64,000 nucleotides of DNA, taken from an uncultured Lachnospiraceae bacterium (lineage in GTDB: Bacteria > Bacillota > Clostridia > Lachnospirales > Lachnospiraceae). This document shows, one piece after another, positions 33,276-42,475 of the stretch (position 1 is its first letter; the number at the start of each line of letters is the position of its first letter). Under the pieces are notes generated by a model. The model did no database searches. It had not been told where the DNA came from and saw nothing but the letters and a program-made list of their open reading frames with translations. A program made the position numbers and the translations under genes. The DNA is taken from positions 1-64,000 of the forward strand of contig CAJTVK010000002.1 of assembly GCA_910579645.1 (NCBI GenBank). The letters run 5' to 3'.

Positions 33276-34883
33276 ATGTCACAGATCAGTGTAAACAACT
33301 TAACTTTTTATTACGACGGAAGCTACGATAATATATTTGAAGACGTATCTTTCCAGATCGATACAGACTGGAAACTGGGGTTTATTGCCAGGAATGGGCG
33401 GGGGAAAACCACTTTTCTGAATTTGCTGATGGGAAACTATGAGTACCGGGGAAAGATAACGGCTTCGGTGGAATTTGACTATTTTCCGTTTCCTGTTTCG
33501 GATAAGGAAAAGGATACGCTTTCCGTTATAGAGGAGATAAATCCGGAATATGAGTTTTGGAAAATCTGCAGGGAACTGACGCTGCTTCAAGTGGAGGCTG
33601 ATGTGCTGTACCGTCCTTTTCATACTCTTAGTAACGGAGAACAGACAAAGGTGATGCTGGCGCTGCTGTTTTCGGGAGAAAACCGATTTCTGCTGATTGA
33701 CGAGCCTACCAATCATTTGGATATGGAGGCAAGGGAAATGGTCAGCGATTACCTGAACCGAAAGAAAGGCTTTCTGTTAGTCTCCCATGACAGGGCATTT
33801 CTCGATAAATGTATTGACCATGTGCTGACAATCAATAAGGCCAATATTGAAGTGCAGCAGGGAAATTTCTCCAGTTGGGAGGAAAACAAAAGAAGACAGG
33901 ATGAGTACGAACTGGCAGAGAATGAACGCTTGAAGAAAGATATCAGAAAGCTGGAGACGGCTGCCAGGCAGGCGGGGCAATGGGCGGATAATGTGGAGGC
34001 AACGAAAATAGGGAGAAAGTCGGAAAAATACGAAAAGAGCATAGACAGGCGGGCATATATCGGGGAGAAGTCCAGACGCATGCAGATGCGGCGGAAGAAT
34101 CTGGAGCGGCGGCAGAACAGGGCAATAGATGAAAAAGCTTCCTTGCTGAAAAATATCGAGACGGCCGAGGATCTCAAATTATTTCCGCTGCGGCATCATA
34201 AAGATATACTTGTGAAGCTGGAAGGAATAAGCATACAATATCCGGCATGGCAGTCCGGCGGGGAAGAAGGTCGTATGCAGGCATATGCGGGACAAGAGGA
34301 AGAGAGCGGCCGGGGGCGGCTTTCGGAGAACGGAAAACAGATTCTGAAAGAATTCGGCATGGAAATCAGAAACGGCGACAGAGTGGTTCTGCGGGGGCGG
34401 AACGGCAGCGGAAAATCCAGTGTCATGAAAGCGGTCTTGGCAGCGGCATGCAGCGGCGTGGACAGCGGAGGAATGACTGTCACGGGGACTTTGGAAACAG
34501 CATCCGGATTAAAGGTGTCCTATGTGCCGCAGGATACGGGGCATCTTCACGGGAGGCTGGAGGAATATGCTTCGGAATACGGGATTGACGAAACTCTGTT
34601 CAAGGCTTTGCTCCGGAAATTGGATTTTTCCCGGACACAGTTTGACAAAAGGATGGAGGAGTACAGCGGAGGGCAGAAGAAAAAGGTGCTGATAGCCAGA
34701 AGCCTTTGCGAACAGGCGCATTTATATGTATGGGATGAGCCGCTGAACTTTATCGATGTATTTTCCCGGATGCAGATTGAAAACCTGATTTTAAAATATC
34801 AGCCCACTATTTTTATGGTAGAGCATGATAAAAGCTTCGTGGAAAAAATCGGGACGGTTTTTATTGATTTGGAAAATTTCTGA
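33276..34883 (+). CDS. ABC-F ATPase, Lsa/Vga-like ribosomal protection protein
   Basis: A 535-residue protein with two ATPase domains and no membrane segment, as in ABC-F proteins that bind the ribosome and eject antibiotics. Domain 1 has ARNGRGKTT, LSNGEQTKVMLALLF and LLIDEPTNHLDM; a charged linker of about 90 residues follows (the P-site tRNA-interaction region); domain 2 has RGRNGSGKSS, YSGGQKKKVLIARSL and YVWDEPLNFID. The opening, with NNLTFYYDGSYDNIFEDVSF, is like the Lsa family, which gives lincosamide/streptogramin A/pleuromutilin resistance. GGGAGG lies 9 bases before ATG 33276. The drug range cannot be read from sequence. Confidence 0.85.
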   Translation: MSQISVNNLTFYYDGSYDNIFEDVSFQIDTDWKLGFIARNGRGKTTFLNLLMGNYEYRGKITASVEFDYFPFPVSDKEKDTLSVIEEINPEYEFWKICRELTLLQVEADVLYRPFHTLSNGEQTKVMLALLFSGENRFLLIDEPTNHLDMEAREMVSDYLNRKKGFLLVSHDRAFLDKCIDHVLTINKANIEVQQGNFSSWEENKRRQDEYELAENERLKKDIRKLETAARQAGQWADNVEATKIGRKSEKYEKSIDRRAYIGEKSRRMQMRRKNLERRQNRAIDEKASLLKNIETAEDLKLFPLRHHKDILVKLEGISIQYPAWQSGGEEGRMQAYAGQEEESGRGRLSENGKQILKEFGMEIRNGDRVVLRGRNGSGKSSVMKAVLAAACSGVDSGGMTVTGTLETASGLKVSYVPQDTGHLHGRLEEYASEYGIDETLFKALLRKLDFSRTQFDKRMEEYSGGQKKKVLIARSLCEQAHLYVWDEPLNFIDVFSRMQIENLILKYQPTIFMVEHDKSFVEKIGTVFIDLENF

Positions 34884-34904
34884 TGAAATTTCCGGCTAAT
34901 ATAG

Positions 34905-34975
34905 TATAATATTGTTATGCGGCAAGCCGTCGGACGGCAGGCCGCATGACGGAAATTTTTTGAAAGGAAACGGAG
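34905..34975 (+). promoter_or_regulatory. -10 element and GC hairpin ahead of the NifX-like gene
   Basis: TATAAT (34905-34910) is followed by a hairpin built from TGCGGC/GCCGCA with an inner GCCGTC/GACGGC-type arm and then GGAAATTTTTTG. The hairpin and T run could attenuate the gene at 34985, or end the ABC-F transcript. Confidence 0.4.
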
Positions 34976-34984
34976 GATGGAAAG

Positions 34985-35383
34985 ATGGTAGTTGCGGTAA
35001 CTTATGAAGACGGACAAGTGTTTCAGCATTTCGGGCATAGTGAGAATTTTAAGATTTATGAGACGGCGGATGGGAAAATCGTGAAATCCGAAATTTACGG
35101 AACGGAAGGGCAGGGGCATGGGGCTTTGGCAGGTTTCCTGAATTCCTATAAGGTGGATGCCCTGATTTGCGGCGGAATAGGGGGAGGTGCAAGGAATGCG
35201 CTTGCCGAGATGGGAATCCGGCTTTATCCGGGGGTTTCCGGAAATGCGGATGAAGCGGTGGAGGCATTGCTGAACGGTACTTTGTCTTATGATCCGGATA
35301 CGATGTGTTCGCATCATGAGGGGGAACATAACTGCGGAGACCATGGCCATGACTGCGGCGGGCATTCCTGCGGAAGCCACTAA
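34985..35383 (+). CDS. NifB/NifX-family iron-molybdenum cofactor-binding-like protein with His/Cys-rich tail
   Basis: A 132-residue protein. Residues 1-105 form a dinitrogenase iron-molybdenum cofactor domain (VVAVTYEDGQVFQHFGHSENFKIYE, ICGGIGGGARNALAEMGI). The last 25 residues are rich in His and Cys (HHEGEHNCGDHGHDCGGHSCGSH), a probable metal-binding tail. No nitrogenase genes are present, so a role in metal or Fe-S handling is more likely than nitrogen fixation. GGAGG lies before the ATG. The MBL gene follows 16 bases later and is probably cotranscribed. Confidence 0.85.
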   Translation: MVVAVTYEDGQVFQHFGHSENFKIYETADGKIVKSEIYGTEGQGHGALAGFLNSYKVDALICGGIGGGARNALAEMGIRLYPGVSGNADEAVEALLNGTLSYDPDTMCSHHEGEHNCGDHGHDCGGHSCGSH

Positions 35384-35399
35384 ACAGGCAGAGAAGATG

Positions 35400-36212
35400 A
35401 TGAAAGTTGTTATATTAATGGAAGATACATGCGGGAATCCGCTCTGCGAATATGAGCACGGGCTGAGTGTCTATGTGGAAACCGCCGCGCATAAGATTTT
35501 GGTGGATGCCGGGGCAAGCGCAAAGACATTGGCCAATGCGGAGAAGCTGGGGGTTGCCCTGTCGGAAGTGGATACGGTGATACTGAGTCACGGGCACTAT
35601 GACCATTCCGGCGGCCTGCCTGCCTTCCGGAGCATAAACCGGAAGGCTGTTATTTTCATGCAGCAGGCGGCTCTTGGGGATTTCTATCATGGGGAGCGGT
35701 ATATCGGGGTGGATAAAGGGATTGCGGATTTACCGGGCATCAAACTGCTGAACGGGGATTTCCGGCTGGATGAGGAAATTTCGGTATTTGCGGGGATTGG
35801 CGGGAGACGGTTCTGGCCGGAAAGCAATCTGGGTCTGTCCGAGGACGTGAACGGGAAGCGGGTGCAGGATGAGTTCCGGCATGAGCAAGGTGTGGTCATA
35901 CAAGGGAAAAAGAACCTGCTTGTGTCGGGATGTGCTCATAACGGGATTTTGAATATCCTGGATCGCTACAAGGAGAAATACGGTGGCTGCCCGGATGCGG
36001 TGGTCAGCGGTTTCCATATGATGAAAAAAACGGATTACTCGGAGCAGGAAGCGGCGGTTATCTGTCGGACGGCGGAGGAACTGAAGAAAATGAAAACTGT
36101 TTTTTATACCGGCCATTGCACAGGCCGGAAAGCCATAGGCCTGATGCAGCCGATTATGGGAGAACAGTTAGTGCCGATTCACTGTGGGGCGGAATTCCTG
36201 CTTAAGGATTAA
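35400..36212 (+). CDS. MBL-fold metallo-hydrolase
   Basis: A 270-residue metallo-beta-lactamase-fold protein. ILSHGHYDHSGGL is the metal-binding HxHxDH motif; later ligands are SGCAHNGILNIL, GFHMM and FYTGHCTGRKAIG. This is the subfamily often annotated as 7,8-dihydropterin-6-yl-methyl-4-(beta-D-ribofuranosyl)aminobenzene 5'-phosphate synthase-like, but activity is uncertain. The start chosen is the second of two adjacent ATGs (35397, 35400). Pairing with a NifX-like gene recurs in Clostridia as far as I know, and suggests metal-linked chemistry. Confidence 0.85.
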   Translation: MKVVILMEDTCGNPLCEYEHGLSVYVETAAHKILVDAGASAKTLANAEKLGVALSEVDTVILSHGHYDHSGGLPAFRSINRKAVIFMQQAALGDFYHGERYIGVDKGIADLPGIKLLNGDFRLDEEISVFAGIGGRRFWPESNLGLSEDVNGKRVQDEFRHEQGVVIQGKKNLLVSGCAHNGILNILDRYKEKYGGCPDAVVSGFHMMKKTDYSEQEAAVICRTAEELKKMKTVFYTGHCTGRKAIGLMQPIMGEQLVPIHCGAEFLLKD

Positions 36213-36226
36213 GCCTATTAATATAC

Positions 36227-37147
36227 TTATGCCAGCCACACCGGGCCTGCTAGCAGTTCCCGGGAGACATAGAGTGTCATATCCGGCTTGGTGGCCAGTG
36301 TCCATTTCACTAGAAGGATGTACCTGCGCTCGATTTCCAGGCAGGTAATGCAGCGGGGGTGGACACAGCTTCCGCTGTTGCAGTAATGCAGGTCGCTTTC
36401 CGATAATGCAGGGCGGTGGGTGTGGCCGGTAATCAGAATATGGTTTTCTTCTTCCGCCCAGTGGTGAAGCCGCTGCTCGGCTTTGTCTTTCCGCGTATAA
36501 TTTTTGGCCGCGCTGGTAGGGTCGAGAACGCCGAAATGTTCCAGTGGCTTCCACAGATAGCGGACAAGGAAACGGGACAGCCGCCAGAGGGTGGAATTGA
36601 ACAAATCCGTCTGGTGGCCATGGGTAAGATAAATGTCCAGTGGACGGCCGGCAGTTAAGGAATATGCCCTGGACGGCGTCAGATGGTTTTCCAGAATGAT
36701 GCCGGAATGAAAGGTAATATCGGGAAAGAGGGGCTGTTCCCCGGTATGAGGGCGGTCTTCGAAGCCGCAGCGGCAGACATGGTAATTTTTGGCCGCATAC
36801 CGACTGTTTTTCTTTACTATGTCATGATTTCCGTACAGCATAAAAAGGCGACCCTGCCGGTGAAATAGGGACAGAAGTCCGAATACGTTATTATGCGCTT
36901 CTATGATCTGTCCCATGCTGCGGTTTTCCCACAGTTCATCTCCGTCACCCAGTTCGATATAGGTATATCCCATTCGGTAATAATGCTGTAAGGCTGCGAA
37001 ATATAAATTTTGGTTTTTCAGGAAATTGTCATTGGAAGTCCCGGCGCCCCGGTGGCAGTCACTGATCAGGACATATTTGGAGCGGTCGGTGAGAGGGAGC
37101 CGCAAAGCTCCCTCGAAAGATTTGGTAAGACGGGAATAATAACTCAT
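36227..37147 (-). CDS. Calcineurin-like metallophosphoesterase, LpxH-like
   Basis: A 306-residue cytoplasmic phosphoesterase with the metal ligands in order: LISDCHRGAG, YIELGDGDELWENR, LYGNHDIV, TYLTHGHQTD and ILITGHTHRPALSE. The fold resembles UDP-2,3-diacylglucosamine pyrophosphatase, but this Gram-positive setting lacks lipid A, so the substrate differs. AGAGG is 8 bases before ATG 37147; the frame opens earlier at 37165. It starts 4 bases after the stop of the DUF4474 gene, so they form one transcript. It converges on the MBL gene with a 14-base gap. Confidence 0.85.
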   Translation of the reverse strand: MSYYSRLTKSFEGALRLPLTDRSKYVLISDCHRGAGTSNDNFLKNQNLYFAALQHYYRMGYTYIELGDGDELWENRSMGQIIEAHNNVFGLLSLFHRQGRLFMLYGNHDIVKKNSRYAAKNYHVCRCGFEDRPHTGEQPLFPDITFHSGIILENHLTPSRAYSLTAGRPLDIYLTHGHQTDLFNSTLWRLSRFLVRYLWKPLEHFGVLDPTSAAKNYTRKDKAEQRLHHWAEEENHILITGHTHRPALSESDLHYCNSGSCVHPRCITCLEIERRYILLVKWTLATKPDMTLYVSRELLAGPVWLA

Positions 37148-37151
37148 TCGG

Positions 37152-38054
37152 CTATCCTCTTCCATGATTTTTTTGTTTATGCTTTTTATATTTCCTTATA
37201 CGGAACATTTTACGGAAAGCTGCGGGAAGATAGAAGTACAGATAGAGGATTCTGTCTATGGAAAGGCAGAAAGGTCTTGTCACGAATAAATATACACGGC
37301 ACCAGAAATGATTGATGCACTGAGCAATCCTTACCCATATTCTGTCCAGGCAGTTCCAATGCATGGAGGATTGGGTGAAGGAAAAAGTGACGGTGTTGCA
37401 GCTTAAATGAATGTTATCCCGGCAGTATCCTGCGCTGATTAAGCCTTTGATGAAAGCATGCGCCATGGAGTGGGTGGCAAAGGTAATGCAGGCCTGCATG
37501 TATAAATCCGCGGGCCAGGAAAACCGGCCCATGGAAAAAGCGGTGAGCCACCAATGTCTGGCGCATACGTCGGCAATCTGTATTCCTTTGCGGAAAAGGC
37601 GGAAAGAAAGAGCCGGCATATCACGGTCTTCCACGCTTTGGAACAAGGTGGTCCGGTATTCGCTTTTGTCCAGGAGGCGGTCTGCGTAGTATACTCCGAT
37701 TTCGGCACCTGTATTGATGCCGTACTGGCCTTTCCACAGTTCCAGCAGCCAGGTTCTGCCGTCATATTCGAAATAGACGGGAAGGCAGTCAAATACCATG
37801 TTAAAGCGGAAAGCCGCCTTGTCGTACAGGGCACAGTAGCCGAAGTCCCGCTGCCATACGTCCAGGCGGGAGGTGAAGATATCCTGTGCCGGCAGATAGG
37901 CATAGCCGAAAGGGGCAATCAGTCCGTCCAGTATGCGGCATTTTTCTTTCATGCACATACAGCGGACTTTTTGGATGATTTTTTTTCTGCGCCAGTGGTT
38001 CAGGCAGAAAAAGAAAAGAAGTACCAGAAAAAAGATACCAAAGAACAGGTACAT
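37152..38054 (-). CDS. DUF4474-domain protein with N-terminal membrane anchor
   Basis: A 300-residue protein. One membrane helix at about 1-16 (MYLFFGIFFLVLLFFFC) is followed by basic residues, and then the DUF4474 domain with ILDGLIAPFGYAYLPAQDIF, WQRDFGYCALYDKAA, FDCLPVYFEYDGRTW and KGQYGINTGAEIGVYY. The function of this Clostridial family is unknown. It is Cys- and aromatic-rich toward the C terminus. GGAG lies 9 bases before ATG 38054; earlier ATGs at 38069 and 38132 lack a site. It is upstream of and close to the phosphoesterase gene. Confidence 0.75.
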   Translation of the reverse strand: MYLFFGIFFLVLLFFFCLNHWRRKKIIQKVRCMCMKEKCRILDGLIAPFGYAYLPAQDIFTSRLDVWQRDFGYCALYDKAAFRFNMVFDCLPVYFEYDGRTWLLELWKGQYGINTGAEIGVYYADRLLDKSEYRTTLFQSVEDRDMPALSFRLFRKGIQIADVCARHWWLTAFSMGRFSWPADLYMQACITFATHSMAHAFIKGLISAGYCRDNIHLSCNTVTFSFTQSSMHWNCLDRIWVRIAQCINHFWCRVYLFVTRPFCLSIDRILYLYFYLPAAFRKMFRIRKYKKHKQKNHGRG

Positions 38055-38142
38055 AACAGATTTCTCCATAAGTGTTTTGCTATATATTATGAGAAGCTGT
38101 CGAAATCTGTGATATGCTATAGACAACGGCAAAAGGAAAAAA

Positions 38143-39108
38143 CTATGGCGTTTCCAAGTCTGCGGTTATCCGAATCAGTGTGGCTTTTCCCTTATAGCCT
38201 GCATCCCCTACGATTTGCGGAATGTTCTTTTCGCCTGCAAGGGAAGAGACGTTGGAAAAATGGACATGCCCGGCCAAGACAGCCGCAACCGGACTGTCGG
38301 CGGCTGTGGTAAGGGACATGAACTGTGCGGATACATCATTGGGATAGATGCCTCCGTGAACGCCGCCGCCCAATACGACGCTGTTGGGCCAGACGGCGGA
38401 AGCTTCTGCCAACAGTTCTTCCGTATAGAACGGGACATGCAGCAGAAGGATGACCGGTTTGTTTCGGGCGAGGATGCTTCGGTATTCTTCCAATGCATCG
38501 GGATGGATTTGGTTGTTGCTGTTGTCCACGGCAACTATTATGAAATCGTCCAATTCCAGGCTGTGAATTGCCGTATTGGAATCCATGTACGGGGACAGGA
38601 GCGGAAGGTAGCTTTCGGTTCCGGTTTCCGTCATGTATTCCCAAGGGTATGTCCAGTCATGGTTGCCGACGGCATAGAGGTAGGGAACTTTCAGCTTCCC
38701 AAGGGATTGGCCTAAGTACTCTATGTTGGAGGGGGCGGGGGAATCTATAATGTCGCCGCCAAGCAGCAGGGCATCCGGCTCTGTCTGATTGGCATAATCC
38801 ATCCATGAGGCAAAGAGCTCCGAGGAGACATGGCCGGTTTCGTCGGTGAAATGGGACAGCCTTTCGGAAGCATAATCCTGCAGCCTGCCGTCCGCCGACT
38901 CGCCGGGGACGACAATATGCATGTCCGTCAAAAAGAGCAGGCTGTATTCCCGGGATATGCCGGGAATATGGACGGTTACTGTATCGATGTCTGCATGTCC
39001 GGCAGCAGCCAGCGGCCGGCTGGAGGCACAGGCTGTCAGGGAGGCTGTTATAAGGAAAAGCGCGGCGGTTCTGAGAAGGCGGGAAAGCATATTTCTTGTT
39101 TGTTTCAT
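38143..39108 (-). CDS. Calcineurin-like metallophosphoesterase lipoprotein
   Basis: A 321-residue exported phosphoesterase: lipoprotein signal with lipobox LTAC (Cys27), then LFLTDMHIVVPGES, LLGGDIIDSPAP, YAVGNHDWTYPWEY, ILLLHVPFY and VLAGHVHFSN, which hold the metal ligands. The first motif has DMH where DxH is expected. It would act outside the membrane on a phosphate ester that I cannot name. It lies 88 bases upstream of the DUF4474 gene on the same strand. Confidence 0.88.
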   Translation of the reverse strand: MKQTRNMLSRLLRTAALFLITASLTACASSRPLAAAGHADIDTVTVHIPGISREYSLLFLTDMHIVVPGESADGRLQDYASERLSHFTDETGHVSSELFASWMDYANQTEPDALLLGGDIIDSPAPSNIEYLGQSLGKLKVPYLYAVGNHDWTYPWEYMTETGTESYLPLLSPYMDSNTAIHSLELDDFIIVAVDNSNNQIHPDALEEYRSILARNKPVILLLHVPFYTEELLAEASAVWPNSVVLGGGVHGGIYPNDVSAQFMSLTTAADSPVAAVLAGHVHFSNVSSLAGEKNIPQIVGDAGYKGKATLIRITADLETP

Positions 39109-39143
39109 ATCTTGTTCCTTTCCGGTTATTATTTCTGATTTCC

Positions 39144-39174
39144 GTAACAGGGAAGCCGTAGGCGGAACGGTTAC
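39144..39174. repeat. Dispersed 31-bp imperfect inverted repeat, copy 2
   Basis: Matches 4897-4927 at 28 of 31 positions and is preceded by TGATTTCCG, a fragment of the AATTGATTTCCGTG motif, so the two repeat families may be parts of one element. Lies between the divergent phosphoesterase and MATE genes. Confidence 0.6.
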
Positions 39175-39344
39175 GGATTTCCATGTAGTATTGTATATAA
39201 TGGTTGATATTATTTTTATAATCTTGTAAAATGGACTTTAATCCGCTATTTATATCTTATAACGAAACAGAAGGAAAAATGCAAGAGTATTTTTCATATT
39301 TTTGCATATAGGTATCCGGCGGACAGTTAACAAGGAGGTTTGGT

Positions 39345-40757
39345 ATGACAGGATTACAGAAATTATTTGTGCCTATTGATATGACGACAGGCACTCCGGG
39401 AAAACAAATTGTTGCGTTTGCCATTCCGATGCTGATCGGCAATATTGCACAGCAGCTTTATAATACGGTGGACAGCATAATCGTAGGAAGATATGTGGGA
39501 GATAATGCGCTTGCGGCGGTGGGGAGCGCGGGGCCTATCCTGAATCTGCTTCTTGTTCTTTTTGTAGGGATTTCCGTGGGAGCGGGGATTATGGTATCCC
39601 AGTACTTCGGTGCGAAGGAAAGGGAGGCACTGTCAGGGACAATCGGAAGCTGCGTCACGCTGACGGCCATATCTTCCCTTATCATTATGATTTTGGGTCC
39701 TCTGCTGTCAAGGCCTCTTTTGGAACTGCTGGGTACTCCGGAATCCATAATGGGATGGTGCGAGTCTTATCTGAATATCATTTTTATCGGGATAGTGGGG
39801 CTGTCTTATTACAATATTTTAAGCGGTGTTCTCAGAGGGCTGGGGGATTCCGTGTCGGCGCTTGTCTATCTGCTGATATCTACGGTCATAAATATCGTGC
39901 TGGACATTGTGTTTGTGGCTAATTTTCAGATGGGAGTGGCAGGGGTGGCATTGGCTACCGCCATAGCCCAGGCGATTTCCGCGGCATTGTGCCTCGTGAA
40001 GCTGATGCGGATGTCGGATATTTTTGATTTTAAAAAGGAATACCTTAAATTACATAAAAAATATGCGTTAATGACGATACGGCTGGGTTTGCCGTCAGGC
40101 CTGACACAGGCAATCTTTTCCATGGCAATGATAGTGGTACAGTCGCTGACGAATAGTTTCGGGGAACTGTTCATTGCGGCCAATGTCATTGTCATGAGAG
40201 TGGACGGTTTTGCCATGATGCCCAACTTTTCCTTCGGAACGGCAATGACTACGTTTGCCGGGCAGAATGTGGGCGCAAAGGAATATAAAAGGGTGGAGCA
40301 GGGGGCGAAACAGGGTACTTTCATTGCCATGGGGGTATCGGCATCCATTACGATATTGATTCTTATATTCGGCAAGCATCTGATGGGAATTTTTACGGAA
40401 ACGGAAGCTTTGGTAGATATGAGTATGCGGATGATGCGTATATTGGCAGTAGGGTATGTGACCATGGCAGTTACCCAGTCGTTGTCGGGGGTAATGCGGG
40501 GAGCCGGCGATACGATGACCCCGATGTGGATTTCGCTGGCGACTACGGTGGCAATCCGGGTGCCGGTGGCATATGGGATTGCCTATCTGACAAGAAGTGA
40601 ACAGTATCCCAACGGACGCTGCGAGAGTGTGTTTGTTTCCCTTTTGGTTTCCTGGATGCTGGGGGCTTTTATTACCTTTATCTGTTATCGATGGGGAAAA
40701 TGGAAGGAGAAAGCAATTGGGGAGATAAAGGAAAGTACGGGAGAAGAAAATAAGTAA
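39345..40757 (+). CDS. MATE-family multidrug/cation efflux protein
   Basis: A 470-residue transporter with about twelve membrane helices in two similar halves (QIVAFAIPMLIGNIAQQLYNTVDSIIVGRYVG opens the first, and LGLPSGLTQAIFSMAMIVVQ the second). Such proteins expel drugs or metabolites in exchange for Na+ or H+. AAGGAGG lies 8 bases before the ATG. A second MATE gene follows after a 350-base repeat tract. They are not near-identical, so the pair is not a recent duplication. Confidence 0.92.
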   Translation: MTGLQKLFVPIDMTTGTPGKQIVAFAIPMLIGNIAQQLYNTVDSIIVGRYVGDNALAAVGSAGPILNLLLVLFVGISVGAGIMVSQYFGAKEREALSGTIGSCVTLTAISSLIIMILGPLLSRPLLELLGTPESIMGWCESYLNIIFIGIVGLSYYNILSGVLRGLGDSVSALVYLLISTVINIVLDIVFVANFQMGVAGVALATAIAQAISAALCLVKLMRMSDIFDFKKEYLKLHKKYALMTIRLGLPSGLTQAIFSMAMIVVQSLTNSFGELFIAANVIVMRVDGFAMMPNFSFGTAMTTFAGQNVGAKEYKRVEQGAKQGTFIAMGVSASITILILIFGKHLMGIFTETEALVDMSMRMMRILAVGYVTMAVTQSLSGVMRGAGDTMTPMWISLATTVAIRVPVAYGIAYLTRSEQYPNGRCESVFVSLLVSWMLGAFITFICYRWGKWKEKAIGEIKESTGEENK

Positions 40758-40758
40758 A

Positions 40759-40908
40759 GGGAGTAAATAAGTAATGGGCATAAGCGAAGGGAGTAAATGA
40801 GTAATGGGCATAAGCGAAGGGAGTAAATGAGTAATGGGTATAAGCGAAGGGAGTAAGTGAGTAATGGGTATAAGCGAAGGGAGTATATAAGTAATGGGTA
40901 TAAGCAAA
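40759..40908. repeat. Five tandem 30-bp repeats between MATE genes
   Basis: Units at 40759, 40789, 40819, 40849 and 40879, each GGGAGTAAATGAGTAATGGG plus CATAAGCGAA with few changes. No spacers, so not a CRISPR array. Directly after the first MATE stop. Confidence 0.9.
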
Positions 40909-41105
40909 GGGAAAATAAACAAATAGGGCAAGTGAGTAAGGAAAAATAAATAAAGGGGAGTGGGTATAGAGAAAGTAAGTAAAGAGAAAGTAAGTAAAAG
41001 GAGAAGGCAGTCAAGAAGAGTAAGCAGGCAAAGAGGGAAGGTAAGCAAGAAGAGAAAATAAGCAAGGGGAGAACGGAAAAGAGATTTAGAAAGCAGGGGT
41101 GGGAT
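40909..41105. other. Purine-only-biased tract (A/G on plus strand)
   Basis: About 200 bases consisting nearly all of A and G, with variants of AAGTAAG, AGAAGAG and AAGCAAG. It looks like a decayed continuation of the 30-bp array. No gene is seen. It ends at the start of the second MATE gene and probably supplies its ribosome site. Confidence 0.7.
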
Positions 41106-41110
41106 AAAAG

Positions 41111-42469
41111 ATGCAGCAGGAAGAGAAATACATATACATGACAACGACACCGGTTCCCAGGTTGGTGGGGGAACTGGCAGTGCCGACCATTATCAGCATG
41201 TTGGTTACTTCTTTCTATAATATGGCAGATACTTTTTTTGTGGGAAGGATAAATACCCAGTCAACGGCGGCGGTGGGAGTCGTATTCTCCGTCATGGCGG
41301 TGATTCAGGCACTGGGGTTTTTCTTCGGGCACGGATCGGGCAATTATATTTCAAGAAAGCTTGGGGCCAAGGAATTTGAGGAAGCTGCTATGATGGCATC
41401 CAACGGTTTTTTCCTGGCTTTTCTCTGTGGGCTGGCAGTGATGGCCGGCGGAATTCTGTTTCTTGAGCCTCTGGCATTGGCTTTGGGCTCCACGCCGACG
41501 ATACTTCCTTATACGGAGGCATATCTGAGGGTTATCCTGATGGGGGCGCCTTTTATGACTTCTTCTCTGGTGCTGAACAATCAGCTTCGTTTCCAAGGGA
41601 GCGCGGCTTATGCCATGGTCGGGATTGTGACAGGGGCAGTCATCAATATTATATTGGATCCTATTTTGATTTTCGGGTTTGGGATGGGAGTGGCGGGAGC
41701 GGCAACGGCCACGGTATTCAGCCAGTTCTGCAGTTTTCTGCTGCTGCTGTTCCAGAGCAGGAAAGGCGGCAATGTACAGATTCGTTTCGGCAATTTCAGG
41801 CCTAATTTTCACTATATAAAGGAAATATGCCGCGGGGGCTTTCCCTCCTTGTGCCGGCAGGGGCTTGCCAGCATTGCGGGAATCCTGCTGAACCATGGCG
41901 CACGGGTGTATGGGGATGCCGTCATTGCGGGAATGTCCATTGTATCAAGGGTAACGATGTTTGCCAGTTCTGCGCTGATTGGCTTCGGGCAGGGCTTTCA
42001 GCCGGTGTGCGGATTTAATTACGGGGCAAAGCTGTACCATAGGGTGAGGGAAGGCTTTGCGTTCTGCGTGAAATACGCAACCATATTTCTCGTTGGCGTG
42101 GCCGTTATAGGGGCGGTTTTTGCCCCCCAAGTCATTGCTTTGTTCCGGAAAGATGATATGGAAGTAATAGAAGTGGGGGCTTTGGCTCTGCGGATGCAAT
42201 GCATCGCATTTCCTCTTACGGGATGGATTGTGATGTCCAATATGATGCTGCAGTCCATCGGGAAAGCACTGAAGGCTTCTATATTGGCGGCAGCCAGACA
42301 GGGTGTATTCTTTATCCCGCTGATTCTAATATTGCCGCGGCTGTTTGGCCTGTCCGGCATACAGATGTGCCAGACCGTGTCGGATATTTTTTCTTTTGCG
42401 CTGGCTGTCCCTCTCTGCCTTAGCGTGCTGAAGGAGATGAAAGGGCAGGAAGGGAACGGGCAGGCATAG
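41111..42469 (+). CDS. MATE-family efflux protein
   Basis: A 452-residue MATE transporter with two six-helix halves. It begins YMTTTPVPRLVGELAVPTI and has SFYNMADTFFVGRINT in the first half, as in the clade next to NorM/YpnP-type proteins of Clostridia. The ribosome site is a loose GGGGTGGGA in the purine tract. The substrate is unknown. It is in the same direction as the first MATE gene and may be cotranscribed through the repeat tract. Confidence 0.92.
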   Translation: MQQEEKYIYMTTTPVPRLVGELAVPTIISMLVTSFYNMADTFFVGRINTQSTAAVGVVFSVMAVIQALGFFFGHGSGNYISRKLGAKEFEEAAMMASNGFFLAFLCGLAVMAGGILFLEPLALALGSTPTILPYTEAYLRVILMGAPFMTSSLVLNNQLRFQGSAAYAMVGIVTGAVINIILDPILIFGFGMGVAGAATATVFSQFCSFLLLLFQSRKGGNVQIRFGNFRPNFHYIKEICRGGFPSLCRQGLASIAGILLNHGARVYGDAVIAGMSIVSRVTMFASSALIGFGQGFQPVCGFNYGAKLYHRVREGFAFCVKYATIFLVGVAVIGAVFAPQVIALFRKDDMEVIEVGALALRMQCIAFPLTGWIVMSNMMLQSIGKALKASILAAARQGVFFIPLILILPRLFGLSGIQMCQTVSDIFSFALAVPLCLSVLKEMKGQEGNGQA

Positions 42470-42475
42470 GCGGAA

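Noticed and set aside
34985..35383. Evidence of nitrogen fixation from the NifX-like gene
   Set aside because: No nifHDK, nifE, nifN or nifB genes occur in the window, and the domain is common in non-fixing anaerobes.
40759..40908. Possible CRISPR array between MATE genes
   Set aside because: Repeats directly abut each other with no spacers, and no cas genes are present.
40095..41150. Minus-strand frame with repeated Leu/Pro/Ile segments
   Set aside because: It is produced by the 30-bp tandem array and purine tract, not by coding constraint.
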